NCBI GenBank assembly: GCA_964485455.1
Contig: CAZAJU010000083.1
Coordinates: 1-8,925, forward strand
Direction: 5' to 3'
Origin: Tissierella_B sp964485455
GTDB lineage: Bacteria; Bacillota; Clostridia; Tissierellales; Tissierellaceae
Length of the DNA: 8,925 nt
Shown here one piece after another: positions 1 through 6,246 of the stretch (position 1 is the stretch's first letter; each line of letters begins with the position of its first letter). The position numbers and the translations under genes are program-made. The notes under the pieces are model-generated. The model had not been told where the DNA came from, ran no database searches, and was given only the letters and a program-made list of their open reading frames with translations.

Positions 1-43
1 TCTATTAAAAGTCTTGTAACTATAGATAAATTTAATTTAACCA

Positions 44-72
44 TTGACATTAGATTGTAATCATTATAAACT
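44..72 (+). promoter_or_regulatory. Sigma-A promoter of the selenocysteine peroxiredoxin gene
   Basis: A perfect -35 TTGACA lies at 44-49. Two -10 candidates follow: TATAAA (65-70, spacer 15) and TAAACT (67-72, spacer 17). Transcription would start near 77-80, leaving a leader of about 55 nt before the ATG at 134. A PerR-like operator occupies the spacer and overlaps the -10, so the promoter is likely repressible. The -35 is clear; which -10 is used is uncertain. Confidence 0.65.
55..69 (+). promoter_or_regulatory. PerR-type operator (peroxide regulon box)
   Basis: The 15-mer TTGTAATCATTATAA matches the Bacillus PerR consensus TTATAATNATTATAA (7-1-7 inverted repeat) at all but one position (G at 57). 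It lies between the -35 and -10 of the peroxiredoxin promoter, where a bound repressor would block polymerase. PerR controls peroxide-defence genes in Firmicutes, so site and target fit. A Fur-type repressor with a related box is the main alternative. No perR gene is in the window. Confidence 0.65.
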
Positions 73-133
73 AGTATTAAATATAGAATTAAGAAAATAC
101 TTTCGGATACAATATACTAAAGGAGATGATTTA

Positions 134-589
134 ATGACTAGTATTAAGGTTGGAGACAAGGCACCTGAATTCAAGTTGATGAATTCAAAAGGTGAAATTG
201 TAGATTTGGATAGTTTGAGTGGCAAAAAAGTGATTTTATCATTTTATCCTGTAGCATTTACACCTGTTTGAAAGAGTCAAATTGGTTCTCTGGAAGCGAA
301 CTTCAAAAGAATTCAAGACTCAAATGCTGTTGCTTTAGGAATTAGTATAGATTCTATATATGCTAATGACGCATGGGCAGAAAAGATTGGTGTTAAGAAT
401 ACCACATTATTATCAGATTTTTGGCCACATGGACAAGTAGCTTCAAAATTTGGAGTTTTCAGTGAAGAAGATGGAATATGTGAAAGAGCAAATGTAGTTT
501 TAGATGAAAATCATAATATAATATTCCATAAAATTTACGCTCGTGATCAGTTGCCTGATATGAATGAAGTTTATGACCTAATTAAATAG
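134..589 (+). CDS. AhpE-like peroxiredoxin with selenocysteine (TGA) at the peroxidatic position
   Basis: Cytoplasmic thiol or selenol peroxidase of 151 residues that would reduce H2O2 and organic hydroperoxides. The frame is interrupted only by TGA at 269-271, then runs to TAG at 587-589. The TGA is residue 46, exactly the peroxidatic cysteine of the family PxxxTxxC motif (Pro39, Thr43, U46). The downstream part is clearly peroxiredoxin: GISIDS (69-74), the AhpE-like LLSDFWPHG (92-100), GVF (107-109) and Arg118 as the likely catalytic arginine. Conservation on both sides and the exact position of the TGA argue for recoding rather than decay. AGGAG (121-125) is 8 nt before the ATG. The only ordinary cysteine is Cys116. 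A SECIS-like hairpin lies just after the TGA and a PerR box upstream. A pseudogene or an error of a Cys codon to TGA is the alternative. Confidence 0.87.
284..313 (+). promoter_or_regulatory. Bacterial SECIS-like hairpin for UGA recoding
   Basis: Within the coding sequence after the TGA, the RNA can fold into a lower stem (284-289 with 308-313, including two G-U pairs), an internal loop (290-292 / 305-307) and an upper stem GAAG (293-296) with CTTC (301-304). The apical loop is CGAA (297-300). The loop begins 26 nt after the TGA and has a G in its second position. This agrees with the known bacterial SECIS rules: apical loop about 16-37 nt downstream and a G in the first two loop bases. SelB would bind here. 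Folded by eye only. Confidence 0.6.
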
Positions 590-602
590 AAAGTCAATCT
601 TT

Positions 603-639
603 AAGGAGAATTCTTGGTAACGAGAGTTCTTCTTTTTTT
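603..639 (+). terminator. Intrinsic terminator after the peroxiredoxin gene
   Basis: A 13-bp stem with three G-U pairs (603-615 with 622-634) and a 6-base loop (616-621) is followed by a T run (633-639). It begins 14 nt after the stop codon. Confidence 0.8.
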
Positions 640-660
640 AGGATTATTAATTTACTTAAA

Positions 661-669
661 TGGTATAAT
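661..669 (+). promoter_or_regulatory. Extended -10 promoter of thpR
   Basis: TGGTATAAT at 661-669 is a perfect TATAAT with a TG extension. No good -35 is seen 17 nt upstream. Transcription would begin near 676, leaving a leader of only about 14 nt that is nearly all Shine-Dalgarno (AAGGAAGTG). The short leader is plausible but unusual. Confidence 0.45.
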
Positions 670-689
670 AATCTAAAGGAAGTGATTAC

Positions 690-1226
690 ATGAGATTATT
701 TATAGCTGTTAACTTTGATAAGGAAGTTAAAAATCAAGTACTAAAGATAGTAGATGGGATAAAGGGTTATTCCAAAAAGGGTAAGTTTATAAATAAGGAG
801 CATATGCATCTTACACTGGAATTTTTAGGAGAAATTCCAGAGGATAGAATAGATGATATTAAGGCAGCAATGAACACCATAAATGCAGAAGCTTTTAGTA
901 TATTACTTTCAGGTATAGGATATTTTAAAAGAAATGGCGGAGATATATATTGGCTTGGAATCCAAGAAAACAAGAATCTTATGGATTTACAAAAAGAGCT
1001 GCATCAAAATCTTAAGGAAAAAGGTTTCGATTTAGAGAGTAGGGAATATATACCTCATCTTACGATTGGTAGAAAAGTTAAAATGGAGGATATATTTAAT
1101 CCTGATGATTTTAAGAATGACATTGGTGAAATAGTAATAAATGTTGGATCCATAACATTGATTAAATCTGAAAACTCAAACGAGAATCTAATCCATACAG
1201 GAATATTTTCTAAATCATTAAACTAG
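690..1226 (+). CDS. thpR: RNA 2',3'-cyclic phosphodiesterase (LigT/ThpR, 2H family)
   Basis: A 178-residue cytoplasmic protein of the 2H phosphoesterase superfamily, at the normal length for this family. It hydrolyses the 2',3'-cyclic phosphate at RNA ends to a 2'-phosphate; older names derive from tRNA-half ligation in vitro, and the physiological role is unsettled. Both catalytic HxTx motifs are present: HLTL (40-43, within HLTLEFLG) and HLTI (123-126, within YIPHLTIGRK). The N-terminus MRLFIAVNF is the typical first strand. GGAAGTGA precedes the ATG at proper spacing. It stands alone between two terminators, so it is probably monocistronic. Confidence 0.93.
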   Translation: MRLFIAVNFDKEVKNQVLKIVDGIKGYSKKGKFINKEHMHLTLEFLGEIPEDRIDDIKAAMNTINAEAFSILLSGIGYFKRNGGDIYWLGIQENKNLMDLQKELHQNLKEKGFDLESREYIPHLTIGRKVKMEDIFNPDDFKNDIGEIVINVGSITLIKSENSNENLIHTGIFSKSLN

Positions 1227-1273
1227 AATAGATATTTCTTCTTAATAGCTAGGTGATAGTATTGTAATAAATA

Positions 1274-1303
1274 AAAAGGTATTCTATTTTTAGAATACCT
1301 TTT
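1274..1303. terminator. Bidirectional terminator between thpR and the XRE regulator
   Basis: A perfect 13-bp inverted repeat (1274-1286 with 1291-1303) encloses a TTTT loop. A tracts on the left and T tracts on the right let it serve both convergent genes. Confidence 0.85.
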
Positions 1304-1320
1304 GTTCATACCATAAACTA

Positions 1321-1530
1321 TTAATGAATTGCAGGTCTTAGGATTAAATCATCAACCTTTACTCCTAGAGCCTCTGCTAGAATTACTACTTTATTAAATG
1401 CGGGGTTAACCTTATCTCCTCGTTCCAACTCTTCAATATAGCTCTTTGAGATATGAGTAATTTTAGACATGTCTGAAGCAGTATAGCCCTTCATAACCCT
1501 TATTTCTCTAATCAGAGTACCATTTAGCAT
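1321..1530 (-). CDS. Small XRE-family helix-turn-helix transcriptional regulator
   Basis: A 69-residue protein that is essentially a single Cro/CI-type HTH domain. The opening LIREIRVMKGYTASDMSK is helix 1 and the start of the HTH, ISKSYIEELERG is the recognition-helix region with the usual ERG turn, and NPAFNKVVILAEALGVKVDDLI is the C-terminal helical pair typical of the family. It would dimerise and bind a short palindrome. There is no sensor or effector domain, so it may act as a simple repressor or autoregulator. A G-rich ribosome site (GGGGGG) lies about 7 nt before the ATG. Its target is unknown; a perfect palindrome just upstream is the best local candidate. Confidence 0.85.
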   Translation of the reverse strand: MLNGTLIREIRVMKGYTASDMSKITHISKSYIEELERGDKVNPAFNKVVILAEALGVKVDDLILRPAIH

Positions 1531-1587
1531 TAGAATCCCCCCTGTGAAAATAGTTTATTTACAGATAATTCAATCTTATTTAGCTAA

Positions 1588-1616
1588 AGTATAGTATTAA
1601 TATATTAATATTAATT
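1588..1616 (-). promoter_or_regulatory. Candidate promoter and palindromic operator of the XRE gene
   Basis: On the minus strand TATACT (1588-1593) is a good -10. Directly upstream lies the perfect 16-bp palindrome TATTAATATATTAATA (1595-1610) in the -10/-35 spacer. The -35 region (around 1611-1616) is poor. The position suits autoregulation by the small HTH protein, but an AT-rich palindrome in AT-rich DNA can arise by chance. Confidence 0.35.
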
Positions 1617-1861
1617 TAAGGTTATGTTAATTTTAGGTGAACTTTTAATCCTGTCTCTAATTTAATCGATGCTTAGAAGTTTTACTTTACTATATTTATC
1701 TCCTTGATTTTATATATTAAACAAAAATAATTATTAAATGAGATTAAAAATACAATGCAATTTATAACCTTGCTAAAAATAATGTATTAAAACCTATGAA
1801 AAATCCAAAATAAGAACAAAGGGTTGCAGATGCACCCTACTTCAAAAACAGAGGTGAGAAC
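1617..1861 (+). other. AT-rich intergenic region upstream of the SASP gene
   Basis: No gene is seen here. The region must hold the SASP promoter, expected to be sigma-G type, but I find no convincing -35/-10 pair. A small hairpin with one bulged T sits in the leader at 1821-1837 (GGGT and GC pairing with GC and ACCC around AGAT). The ribosome site GAGGTGA lies at 1851-1857. Confidence 0.4.
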
Positions 1862-2068
1862 ATGGCTAGAAAGATTAAAAATCCAAATGCAGCAAAGGCT
1901 CTAGAAGAGTTAAAAATGGAAATAGCTCAAGACTTAGGACTTGAAAATAACATTAATACTCCAAATGATCCAGTAAACAATATATTCACTGCAGGTCCTG
2001 TAGGGGGATTAATGACTAGAAGGCTAGTTGAAATGGGTGAAGAGGATTTAATGAAAAATAAGGAGTAA
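1862..2068 (+). CDS. Alpha/beta-type small acid-soluble spore protein
   Basis: A 68-residue alpha/beta-type SASP. These are made in the forespore, coat the spore chromosome, shift DNA toward an A-like form and protect it from UV and chemical damage; after germination the GPR protease degrades them. The family pattern is clear: NPNAAKALEELKMEIAQDLG contains the germination-protease site (cut after Glu in MEIA), and the second conserved block is GPVGGLMTRRLVEMGEE. The intervening linker is rich in Asn and Pro. GAGGTGA precedes the ATG by 4 nt. It is monocistronic, with its own terminator. Expression by sigma-G is expected from the family rather than read from the promoter. Confidence 0.95.
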   Translation: MARKIKNPNAAKALEELKMEIAQDLGLENNINTPNDPVNNIFTAGPVGGLMTRRLVEMGEEDLMKNKE

Positions 2069-2076
2069 ATATGTAA

Positions 2077-2108
2077 CCGGCATAGAGAGTGAACTATGCC
2101 GGATTTTT
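2077..2108 (+). terminator. Intrinsic terminator of the SASP gene
   Basis: CCGGCATAG (2077-2085) pairs perfectly with CTATGCCGG (2094-2102) around an 8-base loop, followed by ATTTTT. Confidence 0.92.
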
Positions 2109-2112
2109 ATTA

Positions 2113-2212
2113 NNNNNNNNNNNNNNNNNNNNNNNNNNNNNNNNNNNNNNNNNNNNNNNNNNNNNNNNNNNNNNNNNNNNNNNNNNNNNNNNNNNNNNNN
2201 NNNNNNNNNNNN
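2113..2212. other. Assembly gap (100 N)
   Basis: Exactly 100 unknown bases. A round length normally marks a scaffold join of unknown true size, so anything between the SASP terminator and the encapsulin operon, including part of its promoter, may be missing. Confidence 0.98.
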
Positions 2213-2298
2213 AAGCTTTTCTTATTTTTAGCTAAAAAGGTGTTATTATTTCTTAAAGAAGGGTAAATTTCTAATATTAGTTTATAGGAGGAGATTGA
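2213..2298 (+). promoter_or_regulatory. Upstream region of the encapsulin operon with two palindromes
   Basis: Two perfect short palindromes are visible: TTTTTAGCTAAAAA (2225-2238) and TTCTTAAAGAA (2250-2260). A weak -10 (TAATAT, 2272-2277) lacks a matching -35. AGGAGG (2286-2291) is 7 nt before the ferritin ATG. Either palindrome could be an operator for an iron- or oxidant-responsive regulator; no known box is matched. The adjoining gap prevents a firm call. Confidence 0.3.
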
Positions 2299-2646
2299 AT
2301 GTCACAGTATCACGAACCAGTAGAAAAGTTAGATGAAAAAGCTTTGAATATATCAAGAGCACTAAATAGTTTAAAAGAAGAGATAGAGGCTGTTGATTGG
2401 TATAACCAAAGGGTAGTAGCAACACAAGATCCTGAGCTTAAGGCCATTATGGCACATAATAGGGATGAAGAAATTGAACATGCTGTCATGAGTCTAGAAT
2501 GGCTTAGAAGAAATATGGATAAGTGGGATGAAGAGTTAAGAACATACTTATTTACTCAAGGACCTATAACAGAAATCGAAGAAGGCTCAGTAGGTTCTAG
2601 TTCTGAGTCAGGCAATTCAGGATTAAATATTGGAGATTTAAAATAG
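2299..2646 (+). CDS. Encapsulated ferritin-like protein (EncFtn), encapsulin cargo
   Basis: A 115-residue cargo ferroxidase that oxidises Fe(II) inside the encapsulin shell, allowing iron storage and limiting Fenton chemistry. It has the two-helix EncFtn core, which forms the diiron site only across a dimer interface. EELEAVDWY-like EEIEAVDWY (27-35) and NRDEEIEHA (54-62) carry the ligands Glu28, Glu58 and His61, matching Glu32, Glu62 and His65 of the Rhodospirillum rubrum protein. A Ser/Gly-rich linker (about 97-107) leads to the C-terminal targeting peptide SGLNIGDLK (107-115), of the known cargo-loading type that docks inside the shell. The shell gene starts 12 nt after the stop. Ribosome site AGGAGG is 7 nt before the ATG. 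Confidence 0.95.
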   Translation: MSQYHEPVEKLDEKALNISRALNSLKEEIEAVDWYNQRVVATQDPELKAIMAHNRDEEIEHAVMSLEWLRRNMDKWDEELRTYLFTQGPITEIEEGSVGSSSESGNSGLNIGDLK

Positions 2647-2658
2647 AGGAGGAATATT

Positions 2659-3444
2659 ATGCTTTATAGAGAATTAGCACCAATTTCAAGTGAAGCTTGG
2701 GCAGAAATAGATGAAAGAGCAACACAAATCCTTAAAACTTTTCTTTCAGCAAGAAAAGTAGTTAGAGTAAATGGACCGATGGGTCTTGACTATAATGTTA
2801 TAACTGAAGGTAGGTTATCAAATATTCAGAACAAGGATGGAGTGGATTTTGGAATATATAAAGTTCAACCATTAGTTGAATCCAGAGTAGAATTTGATTT
2901 GGAAAGATGGGAGCTAGACAATATAGCTAGAGGAGCTAAAGATATAAACTATGAGCCATTAGATAAAGCTATGAAGGAAATAGCTCAATTTGAAGATAAT
3001 GCTATATTTAAAGGCTTAGCAGGTGCTGGAATTCATGGTTTAGATGATTCTAAGACTACTAAGGATATTCCTTTTGGGAAGGAATCCACACATATATTAG
3101 ATGCAGTTATAAATGGAATTATTGAGCTTAGGAAGTCTTTTTTGGAGCCACCATTTGCTTTGATTGTGAATGATGATATATATAAGAGAATACTTTTAGC
3201 TAATGCTGAGTATCCGCTTGTAAAGAAAATAACAGATTTAATTGGAGGAAAAATTATATATAGCCATAATTCAGATGGTGCATATTTATTGCCTTTTAAC
3301 AATGAAAACCTTGAATTAACAATAGGTAGAGATTTATCAATAGGATATCAGAGCCATGATAAGGAGAAGGTTAGATTCTTTGCAACAGAATCCTTCACAT
3401 TTAGAGTATTGGATCCAAGTTTAATCGTAAAATTTACTGTTTAA
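2659..3444 (+). CDS. Family 1 encapsulin shell protein (linocin M18-like)
   Basis: A 261-residue HK97-fold shell protein that self-assembles into an icosahedral protein compartment. Residues 1-17 (LYRELAPISSEAWAEIDE-like opening) form the conserved N-terminal helix and strand that bind cargo peptides. The P-domain and E-loop follow (FGIYKVQPLVESRVEFDLERWELDN region, about 85-110). The A-domain includes NDAIFKGL-like DNAIFKGL, and the C-terminus has the characteristic GRDLSIGYQSHD, FFATESFTFRV and a hydrophobic end. The length is normal for T=1 or T=3 shells of this family. AGGAGG lies 6 nt before the ATG, and the gene is cotranscribed with the upstream ferritin cargo. Together they form an iron-mineralising nanocompartment. 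There is no sign of truncation. Confidence 0.96.
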   Translation: MLYRELAPISSEAWAEIDERATQILKTFLSARKVVRVNGPMGLDYNVITEGRLSNIQNKDGVDFGIYKVQPLVESRVEFDLERWELDNIARGAKDINYEPLDKAMKEIAQFEDNAIFKGLAGAGIHGLDDSKTTKDIPFGKESTHILDAVINGIIELRKSFLEPPFALIVNDDIYKRILLANAEYPLVKKITDLIGGKIIYSHNSDGAYLLPFNNENLELTIGRDLSIGYQSHDKEKVRFFATESFTFRVLDPSLIVKFTV

Positions 3445-3445
3445 T

Positions 3446-3478
3446 AAAAAAGTCTAGAGAATTTCTCTAGACTTTTTT
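3446..3478. terminator. Strong terminator of the encapsulin operon
   Basis: A perfect 15-bp inverted repeat (3446-3460 with 3464-3478), A6-GTCTAGAGA to TCTCTAGAC-T6, has a 3-base loop. It begins 1 nt after the stop codon and its symmetry could terminate in both directions. Confidence 0.92.
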
Positions 3479-3507
3479 GTATAATAAATCGATTTAATGC
3501 CATAATA
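3479..3507 (+). promoter_or_regulatory. Possible sigma-G promoter of tlp
   Basis: CATAATA at 3501-3507 resembles the sigma-G -10 (CATnnTA), and GTATA at 3479-3483, 17 nt upstream, is a partial match to the -35. A 5-bp hairpin GAGGT/ACCTC (3513-3528) follows in the leader. The call leans on the expected forespore expression of tlp and is weak on sequence alone. Confidence 0.3.
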
Positions 3508-3593
3508 AAAATGAGGTAAAAAAACCTCTATAATTTTGGTTTGTCTAGAAGTTACAATTTTTAATTAAGAGTTGCAACAAGAGGAGATTGAAA

Positions 3594-3827
3594 ATGGATA
3601 ATAAACCAAAGCCAGACGATAGAAGAGATAATGTAGAAAAGATTCAATATAATATCAATCATACTATTTCCAATTATAGAGCAACGGAAGATATGATTGA
3701 TAAAACTGATGATGAGAAGGAAAAAAGGGAATTAATAGAAAAGAATAAGAGAAGAGAACAGGCCCTGTCAGGGATGAGAGAAGAAATAAGGGACAAAGCC
3801 ATAGCTAAAGAAAAGGATTATAAATAG
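3594..3827 (+). CDS. tlp: Small acid-soluble spore protein Tlp
   Basis: A 77-residue, highly charged, mostly helical protein of the Tlp family of minor spore proteins. The name means thioredoxin-like, but there is no CxxC and no cysteine at all. Family signatures are the start KPDDRRDNVEKIQ, the central NHTISNYRATEDMID, and the end EKNKRREQALSGMREEIRDKA...KEKDYK. It is made in the forespore; its function there is poorly known. The start is set at the ATG at 3594, where GAGGAG (3581-3586) has a 7-nt spacing. The in-frame TTG at 3588 lies 1 nt from the Shine-Dalgarno and is unlikely to be used. It converges on metH with a shared terminator. Confidence 0.93.
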   Translation: MDNKPKPDDRRDNVEKIQYNINHTISNYRATEDMIDKTDDEKEKRELIEKNKRREQALSGMREEIRDKAIAKEKDYK

Positions 3828-3831
3828 TAAC

Positions 3832-3868
3832 AAAACAAGTCCAGGAAATTCCTTCCTGGACTTGTTTT
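3832..3868. terminator. Bidirectional terminator between tlp and metH
   Basis: A perfect 16-bp inverted repeat (3832-3847 with 3853-3868) with a 5-base loop and A/T flanks. It begins 4 nt after the tlp stop and touches the metH stop codon (3868-3870), so it serves both convergent genes. Confidence 0.92.
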
Positions 3869-6246
3869 TAGTTTTTAAAGATAAGCTTTGCAATATCAAC
3901 ACCTTCACGGGCATCCTTTGCATAGTAATCGGCTCCAATCATCTGAGCATATTCAGGACTTAGAACAGCTCCTCCAACCATTATTTTAGTATCCGGACAT
4001 TGATTTCTAAGTTCCTTAATAGTATCCTCCATTGTTGATACAGTAGTTGTCATAAGAGCACTAAGTCCTACAAGGGGCACATTCTCAGCCTTAACCTTTG
4101 ATACTACCACCTCTATAGGAACATCCTTACCCAGGTCAATTATTTCATATCCATAGTTCTCTAAAATCAACTTTACTATATTTTTTCCTAAATCATGAAT
4201 ATCTCCTTGGACTGTAGCTAGGATGATTTTTCCATGGTTTTCTTTATCTGAGCCATTAAGTATAGATTTTTTCTTTATAACATCAAAGGATTTCTTTGCA
4301 GTTTCAGCACTTCTAATAAGCTGAGGCAAGAATATCTCCTTCTTTTCATATCTGTCTCCTACCACGTCTAAAGCTGGGATAATATACTGATTTACAACCT
4401 CTAAGGACTCAAGGTTCATAAGGAGTTCCTCAGTCTTTTTGCCAGCCTCGTCCTTTAAACCCTTCATAATAATATTCTTTAGGTCCAGCTCGGAAGCTTT
4501 TGCAGACTCTATAGTACTAGTGGCTGTGCTGTAATTCTTAAGGAAATCATTACATCCCTTATCTTGATTTGCCAGTACCTTGAAAGATCTTATGACATCC
4601 ATTAGTGCCTCATTAGTTGAATCAGTAATGGGTGCATCTAATCCATAGCCTAAAGCCATAGCTAGATAAGTAGTGTTAATAATCTTTCGGTTAGGTAGTC
4701 CAAAGGATACATTGCTGGTTCCAAGAACTACCTTTACATTATACTTGGATTTTATAAGAGGTATAGCCTTTAGAGTTTCAAGCACATTTTCCTGTTCTGC
4801 AGATGCCGTAAGAACTAGTGGATCAATTAGGATATTCTCCTCAGGGATTCCATATTCCTTAGCTGTTTCAATAATCTTTGTTGCTATTTCTAGACGCTTT
4901 TTAGCAGTTTTAGGTATACCATCCTCATCTAGTGTAAGACCAATAACAAGGGCACCATATTTCTTTACCAACGGAAGAATTATATCCATATTTGATTTCT
5001 TTCCGTTTACAGAGTTGATAATAGGCTTTCCATTATAAATTCTTAGAGCGGATTCGATTACTTCCTCCTTAGGACTATCTATTTGAAGAGGAATGGATAA
5101 AATCGACTGAATTTCCCTTATGGCATTAGTCATCATAGATACTTCGTCTATGTCGGGAAGTCCTACATTTATATCCAGTATATCTGAACCAGTTTCCTTC
5201 TGTGCTATAGCTTCTCTAATTATATAATCTAAATCCTTGTTTCTTAGTGCTTCCTTAAGGATTTTTTTCCCTGTAGGGTTGATTCTTTCTCCAATTATCT
5301 TAACTTCGTCACCCAATATTACAGTCTCGGTGGAAGAAGAGCAGGCTGTAAATCTTTTCACTACAGGTTGAGAGGGCTTTTTATTTTTAAGCTTTTCTTT
5401 AATTGTACTTATATATTCTGGAGTAGTACCACAACATCCCCCGAAGATGGATACACCATTATTAGCCATTATTTCTATTTCAGTGGCGTATTCAACAGGC
5501 TCTATGTCATATTCTACTAAATTCCTACCTGACTTGGGAAGTCCTGCATTAGCTTGAACAATAACAGGAATAGAAGAATATTTAAGTATTTCATTTACAA
5601 TAGGCTGTAATTCTCCAGGGCCTTGGGAGCAGTTAACTCCTAAAGCATTTACCCCCAAGCCTTCAAGAACATTGACCATGGTTATTGCATCAGTTCCAGT
5701 AAAGGTTCTTGTTTCATCCTGAAAGGTCATAGTACAGAATATAGGAAGGTCTGTATTTTCCTTGGCAGCCAAGATTGCAGCCTTTACCTCATAAAGGTCG
5801 CTCATTGTTTCAATTAGGATTAAATCTGCGCCTGAATTTGATCCTGCAATTACTTGTTCCTTGAAGATTTCATAGGCATCTTCAAAGCTTAGAGTCCCAA
5901 GTGGTGACAGAAGTGTTCCTATAGGTCCAATGTCTAAAGCAATATATTTGTTGGAATTTTCTCCAATAGCCTTTCGAGCCAGAGCTACCGCTTCTTCAAT
6001 TACCTGGTTTACCGAATAATTAGTATCTTTTAGCTTAAGCCTATTTGCTCCAAAGGTATTTGTAGTAATGATATCAGCACCTGCTTGGAGATATTTCTCG
6101 TGGATATTTAATATAATTTCTGGCTTTGTAATATTATAGGATTCAGGCAGCTCTCCTGTTTTTAAACCTGCATGTTGAAGCATAGTACCCATTGCTCCAT
6201 CGAAAAATAAGAATTCATTTTTTAATCTATCTAGCACAGCTATCAT
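3868..6246 (-). CDS. metH: Cobalamin-dependent methionine synthase, without activation domain
   Basis: Transfers a methyl group from methyltetrahydrofolate via B12 to homocysteine, making methionine. Domains in order (792-aa numbering): homocysteine/zinc barrel with FFDGAMGTML near the start and zinc ligands Cys206, Cys271 and Cys272; a methyl-folate (pterin-binding) barrel opening with IIGERINPTG; a B12 cap module; and a B12-binding Rossmann domain with DIHDLG, whose His684 is the lower cobalt ligand, plus GLSAL and GGA. The C-terminal SAM-binding activation domain of E. coli MetH (about 1200 aa) is absent; the adjacent upstream gene supplies it. The frame could open at 6318, but that ATG has only an AAGG touching it. 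The ATG at 6246 follows AGAGGAGGAG and places the zinc cysteines one residue from those of Thermotoga MetH. A GTG at 6237 is another option. It overlaps the upstream gene by 20 nt. Confidence 0.95.
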   Translation of the reverse strand: MIAVLDRLKNEFLFFDGAMGTMLQHAGLKTGELPESYNITKPEIILNIHEKYLQAGADIITTNTFGANRLKLKDTNYSVNQVIEEAVALARKAIGENSNKYIALDIGPIGTLLSPLGTLSFEDAYEIFKEQVIAGSNSGADLILIETMSDLYEVKAAILAAKENTDLPIFCTMTFQDETRTFTGTDAITMVNVLEGLGVNALGVNCSQGPGELQPIVNEILKYSSIPVIVQANAGLPKSGRNLVEYDIEPVEYATEIEIMANNGVSIFGGCCGTTPEYISTIKEKLKNKKPSQPVVKRFTACSSSTETVILGDEVKIIGERINPTGKKILKEALRNKDLDYIIREAIAQKETGSDILDINVGLPDIDEVSMMTNAIREIQSILSIPLQIDSPKEEVIESALRIYNGKPIINSVNGKKSNMDIILPLVKKYGALVIGLTLDEDGIPKTAKKRLEIATKIIETAKEYGIPEENILIDPLVLTASAEQENVLETLKAIPLIKSKYNVKVVLGTSNVSFGLPNRKIINTTYLAMALGYGLDAPITDSTNEALMDVIRSFKVLANQDKGCNDFLKNYSTATSTIESAKASELDLKNIIMKGLKDEAGKKTEELLMNLESLEVVNQYIIPALDVVGDRYEKKEIFLPQLIRSAETAKKSFDVIKKKSILNGSDKENHGKIILATVQGDIHDLGKNIVKLILENYGYEIIDLGKDVPIEVVVSKVKAENVPLVGLSALMTTTVSTMEDTIKELRNQCPDTKIMVGGAVLSPEYAQMIGADYYAKDAREGVDIAKLIFKN

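Noticed and set aside
44..271. A 75-aa protein beginning at TTG 44 and ending at TGA 271
   Set aside because: The TTG is the -35 hexamer of the promoter, the first 30 residues resemble nothing, and the real start is ATG 134 with a good ribosome site. The TGA is best read as selenocysteine rather than a stop.
134..589. Peroxiredoxin as a pseudogene with a nonsense mutation
   Set aside because: No other stop or frameshift is present, conservation continues after the TGA, and the TGA falls precisely on the catalytic cysteine with a hairpin at SECIS distance. It remains the main alternative if the genome lacks Sec machinery.
4673..5038. Plus-strand 121-aa reading frame opposite metH
   Set aside because: It lies wholly antisense to the clearly conserved methyl-folate domain, has no ribosome site and resembles no family.
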